Source: Artocarpus heterophyllus (lineage: Eukaryota > Streptophyta > Magnoliopsida > Rosales > Moraceae). From it: a DNA stretch of 64,000 nucleotides. The notes beneath the pieces were generated by a model, which ran no database searches, was not told the origin of the DNA, and saw only the letters and a program-made list of their open reading frames with translations. The stretch is from assembly GCA_025403435.1 (NCBI GenBank), contig CM046351.1:434001-498000 (forward strand). Reading direction: 5' to 3'. The position numbers and the translations under genes were made by a program. Below, piece after piece: positions 23,650 to 35,539 of the stretch (position 1 is the first letter of the stretch; each line of letters starts with the position of its first letter).

Positions 23650-26508
23650 ATTAAAATGCTTCGTACTGACAATGATACTGAGTATTTTAACTCTATTTTT
23701 AGAAAATTTTTAACGGAAAAAAGAATAATTCATCAAAGCTCTTGCGTTGATACACGCCGAAAAGAAAAGTCGTCATTTGTTAAAAGTGGCTAGGTCTTTC
23801 TTATTTACGGCTAATGTTCCAAAAAATTCTAAGGTAGTGCAATTCTTACAGCATGTTATTTAATAAACCGATTGCCATCTAAGGTCTTAAAATACCAAAC
23901 ACCATTAAACTCTCTTCAAAAGTCCTTTCCTGCATCTAGATTGTTTTCTAGCCTAGACCCTAACGTGTTTGGCTGTACAGCCTTTGTTCATATTCCAAGT
24001 CACAATCATCAAAGCTTGAACATGCTCTCACAAGCGCATTTTTTTAGGCTATTTAGCGACTCAAAAAGATTATCATTGTTATTCCCCTAAAAAATAGAGA
24101 TATTTCACGTCTGTTGATGTTTTTTCAAATCCTTTTTCTAGAAAAATTATCTTCAGGGGGAGAATCTAAGGGAAGATATTTTTTGGCAAAATTCGAAGTC
24201 CACCCCGTGGGATCCTTATGATTCGTGTGATAAGGAAATCTTTAGAGGCCTATTTGTTTCGATACTCGAATCATAGTTTGAATTATTTTGCTACAGTATT
24301 TTTTCTCATAAAAATTTAAATCTTTACTTAAATACTCTATTTAAATACTTAAACAAAACAAACCTAGGAGTGTTTTTAGGAATCTCCACTACAGATAGAA
24401 TCCCATTCAAAATTTTAATCAACTGCCAAATCTTCTCCTAGGGAATCTGAATCTAATCAGCCTAGATACTTATCTAAAATTCAAAATTCAAACTCACCAA
24501 ATCTTATCTTTCTCGATTTTGTGTCCCAACCAGAAAAATTAGATCATGCCATATCTATCACTCCAATTCAGCTTAAAGAAAATATCGCATCTCAACTAGA
24601 AAATCCTACACCAACCGTACCTGCTATTGTCATCTCAACCTGAACACCAAATTCCACCCCAAGTGTCAAAAGATCAGAAAAATCTAGAGAATCTCACGCC
24701 TAAAATTCTAGCAACCATGGAACAACCAAAAAGTCTTCCTAGGATCTGGGAATTGAGAAAAACCGGCTGCAACCTTTTAACTTGACCTACTCACGGAAGA
24801 ATTGGTCAAAAAGGGCGAAGGATCCAGATACTTCTCACTGTCAAGACTCTAACTTGGATTTAGGTGCTAATACAAGTACTTCTGATCTTGAAATTCCTGT
24901 TGCCATGAGAAAAGGAACAAGAGCTTGTACAAGACATCCTATCTTAAAGTTTGTGGAATACGAACATTTATCTACATCTCTCAAGGCCTTAGTCAGTAAT
25001 CTATCCGAAGTTGAAGTTCCAAAGACCGTACAACAAGCAATGGGAAAAGAAGCTTGGAGAAACGCTATAATGGAAGAAATTCTGTGCCCTAGAGAAAAAT
25101 AACACTTGGCAAATTGTTGAGAGACCCAAAAACAAAATCCCTGTTGGCTGTAAATGGGTCTTCATGGTGAAGTACAACTCCGACGGATCAATCGAACACC
25201 ATAAAGCGAGGTTAGTAGCTAAAGGCTATACTCAAACCTATGGTATCGATTATAAAGAAACGTTTGTTCCAATAGCAAAGACCAATACTATTCGAGTGTT
25301 ACTTTCTTTAGCAGCCAACCTTGAGTGGCCACTCCAGCAACTCGACGTTAAAAACGCATTCTTGAATTGAGAATTAGAAGGGGAGGTGTTTATGGAATTG
25401 CCACCTGGATTCGATGGAGGTAAAAAAGCTGGGAAGGTATGCAAACTAAAAAAATCCTTGTATGGTTCCGACAACAAGGATATGTTCAGGCACATGCAGA
25501 TCATACATTATTTTATAAACATGAGAAAGGAAAAATGACCGTTCTTATTGTTTATGTAGATGATATCATCCTGACTGGTGATGACAAAGATGAAATAGTG
25601 AGGCTTAAAAGGGACTAGCATCTGAGTTTGAAATGAAGAGTCTCGGCAACCTAAGGTATTTTTTTGGTATAGAGATTGCGAGAAATAAGTCTGATATTTC
25701 TGTATCACAAACAAAATATGTTCTTAACTTGTTAAAGGAAACTTGAATGTTGGGGTATAAACTCGTTGACACACCAATTGATCCAAGCAAAAAACTAGGA
25801 ACACAAGTTTCAGTCAGTCTAGTAAACAGGGGAAGATTCCGAAGGTTAGTTGGTAGACTAATTTATCTTGCTCATACTCAACCTGATATTGGTTTTGCAG
25901 TTTGTTGTATAAGCCAGTTTATGTATGATCCAAATGAGGAACATATGGAGGCTGCCTATCGAGTTTTGAGATACTTAAAGGGGAGTCCAGGAAGAGGACT
26001 AATCTTCCCAAAAATCGAGTCAAGAAGCATATAAGCCTTCACAGATGCAGATTAGGCAGGTTCTGTGAGTGATAAAAGATCAACATTAGGGTATTGCTCA
26101 TTTTTGTGGGGTAATTTAGTAACATGAAGAAGTAAGAAACAAGCCGTTGTAGCTAGAAGTAGTGCTGAAGCATAGTTACGCTCATTAGCACATAGTATGT
26201 GTGAACTTTTGTGGCTTAAAAATTTCCTAGAAGAACTAAAGTTGTGCGTTCATGCACCATTGAAGCTTTATTGTGAAAACAAAGCTGCAATTAGCATATC
26301 TCATAATCCCTTACTTCATAATAGAACTAAATATGTTGAAGTTAATCGGCACTTTATCAAAGAAAAGATTGAGGATGGAAGTGTCTGCATTACCTATGTC
26401 CCTATTGTGGAGCAGGCTGCGGATCTTCTTACTAAGGGTCTTGTTAGACCTATGTTCAAAAAATTAGTTGACAAGCTTGGAATGTACAATCTATACTGCC
26501 AAGCTTGA
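23650..26508 (+). pseudogene. Decayed copia pol (integrase end, RT, RNase H)
   Basis: Integrase end: LRTDNDTEYFN near 23655, then a deletion, then LPSKVLKYQTPLN and VFGCTAFVH (23872-24010). [18 protein letters not shown]...[12 protein letters not shown] (25164-25370), then YVDDIILTGDD (about 25553-25580), then a frameshift. RNase H: DTPIDPSKKLG...GRLIYLAHTQPDIGFAV (25747-26034) and, after more stops, YCENKAAISI...AADLLTKGL (26197-26508). It is clearly inactive. Confidence 0.9.
24243..24370. repeat. MITE-like insertion in the copia element
   Basis: An AT-rich segment whose ends look like inverted repeats (GGCCTATTTGTTTCGATACT against the reverse complement of the right end, GGTTTGTTTTGTTTAAGTAT). 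It sits in the middle of copia pol. A similar segment is at about 31198-31310. Boundaries are approximate. Confidence 0.45.
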
Positions 26509-26515
26509 GGGGGAG

Positions 26516-26759
26516 TGTTAGCATAGTAAATAAATTATTAGCCGTGTATCCAGCCTATTTCTTTGGAAGTTAGTCAATTAGTTAGTTCCTATTTGTTAGG
26601 AAAGTAGTTAGAACCTTTAGTTTAGAAGTTTAGTATTTAAAGAAGGGTGTATCCGTGTATTTTAATTCAAGAGTCTAGTAAAAGAGTCAAGCAGTGCGTA
26701 CATCGTTTTTCTCTTTGTATTAGCTTTTAAATAGTAAAACTGATTCGACATCATTAACA
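26516..26759 (+). repeat. Short copia 3' LTR (244 bp)
   Basis: It begins TGTTAGCATAG directly after the purine tract TTGAGGGGGAG and ends CATTAACA. The TGTTA/TAACA ends are inverted repeats. A TATA-like GTATTTAAAG lies near 26632. Confidence 0.8.
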
Positions 26760-27531
26760 TGAAGAAAAAAGCAACGAGTATATTGAAACTGTTCCCTTAT
26801 TTATTCCTCAATTTTCAAAGTTTGTGGAAATCAATGACGTGATGTCAGTGGCTGGGTAACAATTATTTACAAGAGTGATCTCATCTGCCGTTGGTTGAAG
26901 TAGTTGATTTCTGCTGTCCCATCTGTGGAAATATGCAATGTATTTTCTCAACTTATTAGTTACGTACCGTGTATAATGGACAAGAGCTTTCCTAAATAAG
27001 CTAAATTGGGCAAGATTTAGCTCGGGATTTCAATCAGACGATTAGAACATTCTTAGTTTTGAGAATGTAATTTCTTCTTTTCTCTGCTGTAGAGGATACC
27101 TTATCCCCTTGCTCCTTGTTTTTGATTCATTACCAATATACAGTTTTTTCTGGAACAAATTTTCTAAGAAGAATGTAAAACATGACGGGAGCATTAATAG
27201 AATGTGCCTCAAGTGTTCTAGCGAGTGTTGCAGACTTTCCATCTCTGCCTCTGTGTAACCGTACCTTCTCTAAATGAGAAATGAGGAAGGAGAATGCTAA
27301 CTCACTGATCCTACTACCTCAGCCTTCTTTTCAAGGGGAAAAAAAGTATCTTGCCAAGAATCTCGCTGCAAAGATATGAATATTTGAAAATTGAAAGTTT
27401 TATCATTATGGAGAGCATTAAATTCTGTCTACTGCGTTCTATGTTTTATATCAAAATGCTATTGAAAAGGTGGGTATTTGTCTTCCTAAAATTCTTTTGA
27501 AAGACATAATGAATTTTTACTATTCTTTTAG
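26760..27531. other. Non-coding stretch between copia LTR and TONSOKU-like exons
   Basis: I see no exon that can be read with confidence. It may hold degraded intron or exon sequence of the pseudogene that follows. Confidence 0.5.
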
Positions 27532-29813
27532 ATTTGTGAATGTCCGTCGCTGCATGCTGGACTAGAAGTTCTTAATATCTCTGGAAACCGTCTCACTGAT
27601 GCTTGTGCGGGTTACCTTTCAACTATTCCGCGTAATTGCCAAGGTAAAATTTGTATCTTCCTAATTTCCGGTCTCATAGTTCCAGTACCTTATCAGTTAC
27701 CAATGGCTTGGCATACTATTGTTTCTTGTTAAATATCCACATATTCATTTCCATGATTCACTAAAGGACCGATTCTGTCAATATGGACATCGTTAGACAC
27801 CTGCATGTTTCTTCCACTTTTACTTTGCTTTGTTTGTAGCCCTTTATAGCTTGAACATAGAAGGCTGCTTTATAACGTCAAGAACAATTCTAAAGGATCC
27901 ATGCTTGAACAATTATGTATTGGTAAGTTTTACTTATCATTTTGTTGGATAACAATGTCCTCCAAATTCCCCTTTTGTTTTGCTTTCTACTTATTATTAG
28001 ATTGTTAAACTCCTCTTACAGGACATAACAACCGTATATCTGAAAATGCCCTTGTCAATTTACTAGCCAAGCTTTCCACTTTGAAAAGGTTTGTGTGAAC
28101 TTTTAAACTTGATTCGTATTTCCAATTACACGTAGCTATAGATACGCCAGCCAACTGAAGAACAAATGCGTTTTGGATTTACCTGTAGATTTTCAAAATT
28201 GTCCCTCAATGGTTTGAAGCCAGAAGAGCCTGCAATTAATAGTCTGTGCTGTGCCATCTCGCTAAAACCTTGCATTTGTCAGAATTAATGCTTGGTGAAA
28301 CTGGTATTGGAACTGTAAGTAACTCCACTTAATTCCGATTATGTACCAATGCCTTTGTGGTCATGTTGCCATTTTATGATATTTCTGGCAGGAAGGGGCA
28401 TTACTGGTGATTGAGTCTTTGTTCCATGGGACTGAGCCTAATTCTGTAAAACTCGACCTCTCATATTGTGATCTTACATCTGAATATGTTCTCAAATTAA
28501 ATGCCGCCATGTGTCCTATTCGTCGTCTTCATGAGCTCAACCTTGTAGGAAATCCAATTGGCGGGAGGTTTGTTATTTTACATTATCTTTTTTTTTTTTT
28601 TTTTTTTTTTTTTTCAACCAATACATAGTACAGGCATAAAGAGACTAGTATTTCTTGCTTTTGCATTTGTCACCTTTTATCATAGAGCCACTAAAAATCC
28701 TATTTTCACATTGTGAAGTATTTGTGCCAAGACAAGTATGGCTTTTTGTATAAGATTTCATCAGAGATACATTTGTGGGCGATAACCTTAATAATTTACA
28801 TTTTTTCTTCATTTGATAATTTTAGTTTCTGTCAAATTGACCTATTTTTCAAACATTGTACTCAATTGCTAATTAATTTTAGATCTTTTTAACATAACAT
28901 GTGTCCCTGATATCCCAAAGTAGTAAAATTGAACTTTGTGGATTATAAAAATTCATGTCAGAATATCGATTATAACGAGAAGAAAGATGGATAATCTGTG
29001 AATATACATGTCATATTTATATTTTAGTGCTCTCTTCTGACTGTATTTCTCGAAAACAGGGTGGCAATGCCTTATCATCACTGCTTTCAAACCCAAAATG
29101 TTGCCTAAAACTAAAAGTTCTGGTTTTAGAAAAGTGTCAGCTTGGGGTTGGTGGAACTCTGCAAATACTTCAAGCATTAGCAGGTTAGAGACTTTGATGC
29201 CACATTTGTTTTTCACACTGTTTCTGGAAATTTAATTGTGATTTGTGATTCATTCCCTTGATGTTTTTTTGCAGATAACAATTCCCTTGAAGAGCTCAAT
29301 CTTGCTAACAATGTCGAATATTCCACTCCACGACATGACATTCCTACAAAAGATGGTGCAGAACTTTTGCGGCCAAAGATTGGTGTACCCGATTCTTCTG
29401 TTAAGGCGCTCGTACGCGAGGAGGTTGAACCTGCTCAACCAGTTTTTATCCCTGAGAACAATGATCTCGATCAGCTTGAAGTTGCTGATAGTGAACAGGA
29501 TCCTATTAGAGTTGAAGCTGCTGCCTCTGGGATTGATGACGGTTGTGCCAGTTCAAGTCAAAGAAACTTTTCATCTCTAGACTGCCAATTTGCTCAAGAG
29601 CTTTACACTGCCATTAGCAAGGCCAAGAATTTGAAATCACTGGATCTTAGCAACAACGGTTTTTCGACCCAAGCTGCAGAGAAATTGTACACTGCCGGGT
29701 CAAGGTCCAGGCCTGATCCAGCTTATAAGCAGATTAAGGACAAGACTATCCATTTGTTAACAAAGGGAAGAAAGTGTTTCATCAAACCCTGCTGCAGGAA
29801 GGACGAGTCGTAA
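27532..29813 (+). pseudogene. TSK: TONSOKU/BRUSHY1-like LRR C-terminus, truncated and frameshifted
   Basis: TONSOKU is a nuclear TPR-LRR protein acting at replication forks and in genome stability. Only its C-terminal LRR part is found. Exons bounded by AG/GT: 27532-27643, 27840-27922, 28022-28088, 28189-28314, 28392-28567, 29060-29183 and 29275-29813, ending TAA. Recognisable segments are [54 protein letters not shown]-like acidic text and LKSLDLSNNGFS, with a Cys-rich KPCCRKD end. Exon 2 shifts frame before MLEQLCIG and lacks some sequence. Exon 4 shifts frame near 28262. The exon 5-6 junction is also out of phase. The N-terminal TPRs and first LRRs are missing, with copia DNA upstream. I call it a pseudogene fragment; assembly errors are the alternative. 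Confidence 0.8.
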
Positions 29814-31350
29814 ACAGAAGTTGAAGTTAAACCGAGAAGTTTAATTTCTCAGAAAGAGTTTAAAACTGAGCTGATTGTCAAATAATTTTGCTTCAGTTGA
29901 CCGCTTTTTTCGCTGATTCTCACGATGAGACAGCAAACAAGTTCATTTTTGTATAGATCAGATCAGATAATTGTATATGTCAAGTTATCCGGTGGTGAAA
30001 TTTGCCAAAATGCAAGTGCATGTAAATGTTTGCTATATCTAAGTTAAGATAGTAAAGTTGCAGGACCTTGTGCTTATGGATTGTTTGTTTCATTCAAACT
30101 TGAATTTAGAAACGAAAATTTAATTAATGTTAGATTGTTAGTCAACGTTCCTAGTGTAATTACTTGCAACTGTGTTTTCCATACTTCGGAAGAGTGGTTT
30201 AATGGATACAAATCATTGAACATAACAGGCGAATGACGACAAAGGCAAGGGAGGAGATGGTGTTCGGATTTCAAAAGGTAGAGAGACGAAATAAGATTTG
30301 GGGGCATCTGTGCTTATTTTGACAAAACAGTCATGCAACTGAGAGTCGAAGGGATTCTTTGTTGAAGGCCTTCAAGTTGATCGAGGCGACCGGTTGGGTT
30401 GACTCGCTGTTTTTTAGCTTGGATCTATGGGATGTGAACTCTAAACCTCAATGTTAAAAGTTTTTTAAACGAAACAAAAAAGGATTCATACCTCAATATT
30501 AGAACTTAGAAGCTGGTGCTTGGTTGATAATTCCAATTAGGCATGTTTTGGCCAAGGTTAACCTAACTAATCTTTTATCATGTGAGTTCGTAATGCGGCA
30601 AATGACATCAGATTTGGACGGTTCAACGGCACTGATAGTGTTGAATACCACATATTAAGAGAGAGTTTGAGATCTATAAATAAAACTCACCTTTTATTAA
30701 TTATGGTGCCTAATATTAAAGACATCATTGAGCATTTGTCCATCTAGTTACTTGAAATTTTGGTACTTGAAGATCTAATGTTATAAGATCAGTAACCCTT
30801 GCACGAAAAATTGTCACTTGTTAGTTTAATCAAACCCGTTAATTCCTAAGTTTGTAAAGATAATCATCCAACGCCGCTTGGCCGTTTGGCATGGTCCCTT
30901 GACCTCGGAAACCATCACAACTTAAACAAAAAGTAATCACGCGAAAATATCTACGCCTTTTTTTTTTTTTTTGGCGGAGTTTTTCCTTCTCTTACCTATG
31001 ACGTTTCTTGCAATATCATCTTATCCAACCACACGCATATCTCCTTTTGAGTGCGACAGCTTGGCCCCACTCGCCACCCCTTATTGCAGTTTTCAACTAT
31101 GTCCTTAAATTCATTTTCCCGTGTTTCAATTATGAATATAAAATCCCTTGTTCCCCTCACATTATTTATCATTTTATTTAAAAACAAAAGAGTAATTTTA
31201 GAGCCTGATTAGTATTTGAATAAAAATTTAAATCTTTATAAAAAAAAAATTATAATAAAATGATTTAAATTATAATTCAAACTATAAAACAAGCATATTC
31301 TTAATAATTATCATAAAAAAAAATATTTCTTAAAGAAGAAGAAAAATAAA
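29814..31350. other. Intergenic stretch with a MITE-like repeat
   Basis: After the TONSOKU-like stop comes ordinary AT-rich DNA. At about 31198-31310 an AT-rich segment resembles 24243-24370 in inverse orientation and carries its own loose inverted ends (GCCTGATTAGTATTTGAAT and GCTTGTTTTATAGTTTGAAT as reverse complement). No gene is seen. Confidence 0.5.
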
Positions 31351-31360
31351 TTTATAAACA
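31351..31360 (+). promoter_or_regulatory. Possible TATA box of the KFDV-domain gene
   Basis: TTTATAAACA lies about 80 bp before the ATG at 31435. A pyrimidine-rich TTC tract (31397-31417) follows in the likely leader. This is placement by pattern only. Confidence 0.5.
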
Positions 31361-31434
31361 AACAAAGCGTGCCGACTTCCATTAATAAAGGCGTGTTCTT
31401 TCTTCTTCTTCTTCTCTTTAGTTGTCAAATAAAC

Positions 31435-32028
31435 ATGTACACTTGTCTCAGGCTCACACCATTTTCCTCTCCTTTCATCCATCCCAAAACGACAACTTCC
31501 CCTCTAAAACGCATGGAAAACGACAACAAGTTCTGCCTTAACTCCTCCTCCCCACAAAACCTCCTCAGCCGCCGAGATCTCCTCCTCTCCGCCACCGCTG
31601 CCGTCTCCGCTATCCCCTCCTCCTCAGCCGCCGGCGGAGAGTTTCCAATAAAGCTGCAGGGAATTGTAAGGAAAGTAGTGAATCGGCCTCGGAAGTCGCG
31701 GAGCAAGAGGGAGAAGGAGGAGGAGGAAGAAGTCCTGGTGATCGACGGCATCGAATTTGACAGCAAAGTTGCGGTGAAGTTCGACGTGTACGTGAACGAC
31801 GAGTGCTCCGACGGCGGCGGTGGGCCGGCGACGTCGGAGTTCGCGGGGAGCATGGTGAACGTGCCTCACGGGAGAGGGAGGGTGAGGACTTCCCTGAGGC
31901 TGGGGATAACTGATCTCATCGATGATGTTGGAGCCGACGACGATGACTCCCTTCTTGTGACTTTGGTCCCCAAGTCTGGCGTTGGCCTTGTTTCTGTCGG
32001 CAACATCGGGATTCAGCTGCTGTCTTAG
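31435..32028 (+). CDS. Plastid-targeted protein with only the polyphenol oxidase KFDV domain
   Basis: The 197-residue intronless ORF starts at ATG 31435; the frame is open upstream but without another ATG. Residues 1-45 are Ser/Thr-rich, like a chloroplast transit peptide. Residues 46-67, SRRDLLLSATAAVSAIPSSS-type, form a twin-arginine thylakoid signal ending near SAAGG. A basic then acidic linker (81-99) leads to the C-terminal KFDV domain of plant polyphenol oxidases (about 99-197), with KFDVYVND, SEFAGS.VNVPH, LRLGITDL and LVTLVP. Full oxidases have about 550-600 residues with a copper tyrosinase domain between signal and KFDV; here that domain and all its His ligands are absent. It should reach the thylakoid lumen but cannot be an oxidase. 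The clean frame suggests a maintained gene rather than debris. Its role is unknown. Confidence 0.85.
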   Translation: MYTCLRLTPFSSPFIHPKTTTSPLKRMENDNKFCLNSSSPQNLLSRRDLLLSATAAVSAIPSSSAAGGEFPIKLQGIVRKVVNRPRKSRSKREKEEEEEVLVIDGIEFDSKVAVKFDVYVNDECSDGGGGPATSEFAGSMVNVPHGRGRVRTSLRLGITDLIDDVGADDDDSLLVTLVPKSGVGLVSVGNIGIQLLS

Positions 32029-32397
32029 CAATTGGGAATTGGTAATTAGTATTTTGTGCAAGGGTATTTAGGTAAATTTGATCTTTCTCTTTTCTTTTTT
32101 TTTTTTTTTTTTTTGGTTGTACTATACCATACTGTGCTTTGTGTAATTGGTATTACTTATGAATAAACTATAGTGTATGTGGGGTTTGATATTATTAATT
32201 ACTAGCAGAGCAATATACATACCACTTTAAATTATTTGTAAGTAAGGGAATGCCGAATACATTGTTTTTATCTTCAATTAAAATATTTGAGTTACACGCA
32301 GGAAAGAGAAAGGAAAAGCTTTTATGTGCATGAAGAAGTTGAAAACTTTTACAAAAGCACTCACCTTATGTGCGCAATTGTTTTTCTTCTAAACATT

Positions 32398-32630
32398 TCC
32401 AAAATCACCTCTAGCGATGCAATGTTAGAATACAAAAGAAGATTGAATCTCCACCAGCCCAGTAGAAGTAACGAAAATCCATCTACTCAGCTGGTCGAGA
32501 CTCAATATTCTTTTTTCATCAAAATCACCAGAACATTGAATCTCCACCAGTTGCATAGAAAAAATTCAAAATTCATCCAGGTAAATGAAATACTTCTACT
32601 CGGCTGGTCGAGACCCAATATTCTTTGTTT
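32398..32630. repeat. Imperfect two-copy tandem repeat
   Basis: TTGAATCTCCACCAG occurs at 32443 and 32536. CTACTCRGCTGGTCGAGAC is at 32482 and 32595, in the same order. The unit is about 95-113 bp with indels between copies. Two short ORFs here are products of the repeat. Confidence 0.7.
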
Positions 32631-33219
32631 TTGATCGCTGCAACGTTCATCGGATCATATGTAGAGGAAAAGAAAGAACTAGCTTTGATTTGTCAAAAGA
32701 AGAAAAGAAAAGAAGAGAGGTCGACGCGATTAGATGTAGAGGAAACAATGCTTCAATATATATGTGTGTGTAAAATTTGACATGTCAAAGTCTCCGCCTT
32801 TGCCCCTCTTTAGAAGTACCATTAGTACACTCTCGAACAATACAGTGGTACTACATTGCAGTACAATTTTTACGAGCAAATTCATTCACGGTTTCTATTT
32901 TAAATTGTTGTTCAAACAATTTCCAAGTTTTCAAGTTTGGTCACTTTAAAGTCCCACGTGTATATATGCATTTTAGAAGACATTCAACTTTAACGACTGT
33001 TGAACGTATGGTAAACATCACAATTATATGATCATAATCTAATCATACAGGATACAAATAATTATATTTGACTAAAGCAACTAAAGATTAAAAAAAAAAA
33101 AAAAGGGAATGCTCCTCGTAAATAAATTGTCTACATCACTCCAACAATCCTTTCATAAACACCATTGGCATGCTTCCAATTTATAACGTAGTACTACAAT
33201 TGCAGTACAACAAGATTTT

Positions 33220-33221
<2 letters not shown>

Positions 33222-33260
<39 letters not shown>
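33222..33260. repeat. TA microsatellite
   Basis: An uninterrupted run of TA dinucleotides. Similar tracts lie at about 43372-43391, 45068-45100, 55076-55104 and 57179-57201. Confidence 0.9.
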
Positions 33261-33262
<2 letters not shown>

Positions 33263-34385
33263 CAACACTTTAATTTATCTTACAATATGCAAGATCCAAG
33301 AGATAATGTACAAATTATTAGAGAATCTTGCAGTATGATATTAAAAATCATTCTATTGATATTATATAGTGTTAGGTACATTAATAGATATTTATCAAAA
33401 TCTATAAATTATATAGCCTCTTACTATGTATAGAACCAATACATGTTCCCATCATAAAGTGAGTCTTTTGTAACATATACGAGAGCTTTACAATGTAACA
33501 CATGAAACTTATTAGTTCCAACTAGGTTTACCAAACAAAACCAAAAGCTCTCTCCTTATTTTTTCTAAGGAAACACAACCAGTATTTCATTTTATTTAAG
33601 AACACAAATTTTGCAAAATAATATTATAAAAGTTAAATTAATTACGAATAAAAACTGACAATTCATATAATTAATCGGCATTTAAAAATTGTACAATTAC
33701 TTAGAAAGAGATTGTGCTTGTGGTCTCGAGTTTTTGGGACGAACTGGGAAAACTTGATAAATTGAGAAACTATTTGGATAAAGACTCTAAAAAGAAAGAA
33801 TCCTATGAATTTAGAGCTCGTAAAGACGGGATTTAAATTCAGAAAATGATTATATTTAAGCAAATGTTGTTCCTTAATTTGCTTCCTCTCCTTGACTTTC
33901 TATTTTTTCTTTATTCATAAATTAGAGTGGATGTTTGATATTTAACGAATTGTTGTTTAGTAGATGTCAACCTATTTAGACATCACTAAATGACTTCATC
34001 CATGGTTCTGTATTTAACATATTTTTAACATCATCTTGATTTTTTTTTTATAGATCTTGATAATGATTTTATATTTAAATGTAAAATATCATATAGAATG
34101 TCAGAAAAAAAATAGCACTAATGAATGAAATTAAAAACAATTTTTAATAATAAATTGTGCCAAATATTACAAATAATGAACTATAAAAAAAATACGCAGA
34201 ACTTAATAATAGAAAGGAAGAAAACCTAGCTATTGAAAAATGGTTGAAGTACGAAGATCGCATTCTGCACCCTCGGGATAAATATTCGGTGCAGCAGGGT
34301 GGAAGGGGCCAGTCTCCAGGATTTGACATCCAATCGTTGTGAACTCACTTCCCCCTTATTTATCATAGGTTTTCACCACAAACTC

Positions 34386-34505
34386 AGTTATAAACAGTGT
34401 AAAATTCTTACATGTTATAGTAATAATAAAAAAATTACTAAGTGTAATGCTCTCACATGTTACAGTAAAAGTGGTTCTAACCAACTGTTCCCACCAACTT
34501 CCAAA
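34386..34505 (-). repeat. Dispersed repeat, copy 2 (MITE-like)
   Basis: On the minus strand it matches 19355-19465 at roughly three bases in four by eye, including GGTTAGAACCA and TTATTATTACTRTA. It has no coding capacity. Confidence 0.7.
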
Positions 34506-34509
34506 CATC

Positions 34510-35539
34510 ACATTAAGCATACAGCTAGTGCTTTTTTTTTTTTCCCCCTTAATAAGGAAATTTTTGATAAAGAAAAACAAAATGAAGAAAAGCTTTCGAA
34601 TAATAGAAGAATGAGTACTATGCTAGTCTATTTGTACTATCTTGTGAGAATCAAAATAATTTGACAATTACTCTGATAAATAAAAATTAGACCGTTTGTA
34701 AATGGTAATCCTTAGTCAATACCGTTCGAGAGAATAAAAACAATATACAAGACCTTAATGTAACAATATATACCTTCAGTATTACGTTATATATAAATGC
34801 CTTATTTTTAAATAACTTCATATAGAGGAAGGAAACTTAATATGCCAGCTGGTAATGGTCATAACCATTGTAATTGGATTACAAAGCAAAGAAACGCTGA
34901 AAATTAATGCTGAAAAAATAGTTAAGTGCTTCCAACCTTGAAAAAACTAAATAAACCCATAGAGAAATTTGTATTACCAAAAAATATTTCTAACATAGAA
35001 CACGTAGAAGTATCCAAATAATAAATAAAGGCATCCTTTTGTCCTCCTCTTAATCTAAAAAGAAAGAAAGAAAGGCACAATTTGAACGGTTAGCCACATC
35101 ATAATTTTGTTTTTGAAATCACGATGAAAGTATAACGGTCCAAAAAGGCACAATTTAATGTTTATCAAATTTTATTAATTTATCATATATATTTTTTAAT
35201 TTAATATAATTGTGATATGATTACTTTAATGGTTCGAAACTAATGTATCTTTAATCTTTTTTTTTTACCGCCTTTTTATCGAATATAAAAACAAACAAAA
35301 ATATTAAGGAGGAGTGATGTCTCATCTTTTTTTTTTTCTTTTTTGGTATTTAAAAATAAGTGATTGTTTTTTATTATTAGATGATAATAAATGGGACGAA
35401 TCAGTATTAGAAGCTTCATTTTGGTCAACATCATCCTAATTATGACAATTTTTTGTTATAATTTTATTATTTTACAATGTAAATAATCTAATAAAATTAT
35501 TTGAAAAATATTGAAAACTTATGACAGATGATATTTTAC
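34510..35539. other. AT-rich stretch, nothing recognised
   Basis: Poly-T and AT-rich sequence without a supported gene or a clear repeat. It runs up to the Helitron helicase remnant. Confidence 0.5.

Larger units (their letters stand above)
23640..26759 (+). mobile_element. 5'-truncated Ty1/copia retrotransposon
   Basis: It starts inside the integrase and runs through RT and RNase H to a 3' LTR. The 5' LTR, gag, protease and first part of the integrase are missing. A MITE-like insertion (24243-24370) interrupts the integrase-RT linker. It lies just upstream of the TONSOKU-like pseudogene. Confidence 0.88.
32029..34380. other. AT-rich intergenic stretch
   Basis: It holds a poly-T tract (32094-32115), an imperfect tandem repeat (32398-32630), a TA microsatellite (about 33222-33260) and scattered poly-A/T. 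A GC-richer patch near 34250-34330 is unexplained. No supported gene. Confidence 0.55.

Noticed and set aside
31369..31434. Extension of the KFDV protein upstream to 31369
   Set aside because: The extension begins with GTG, not ATG; 31435 is the first ATG in frame and gives a proper transit-peptide start.
31425..32061. Two minus-strand ORFs over 140 codons
   Set aside because: They are antisense to the KFDV gene, a result of its GC-rich codon use; no domain recognised.
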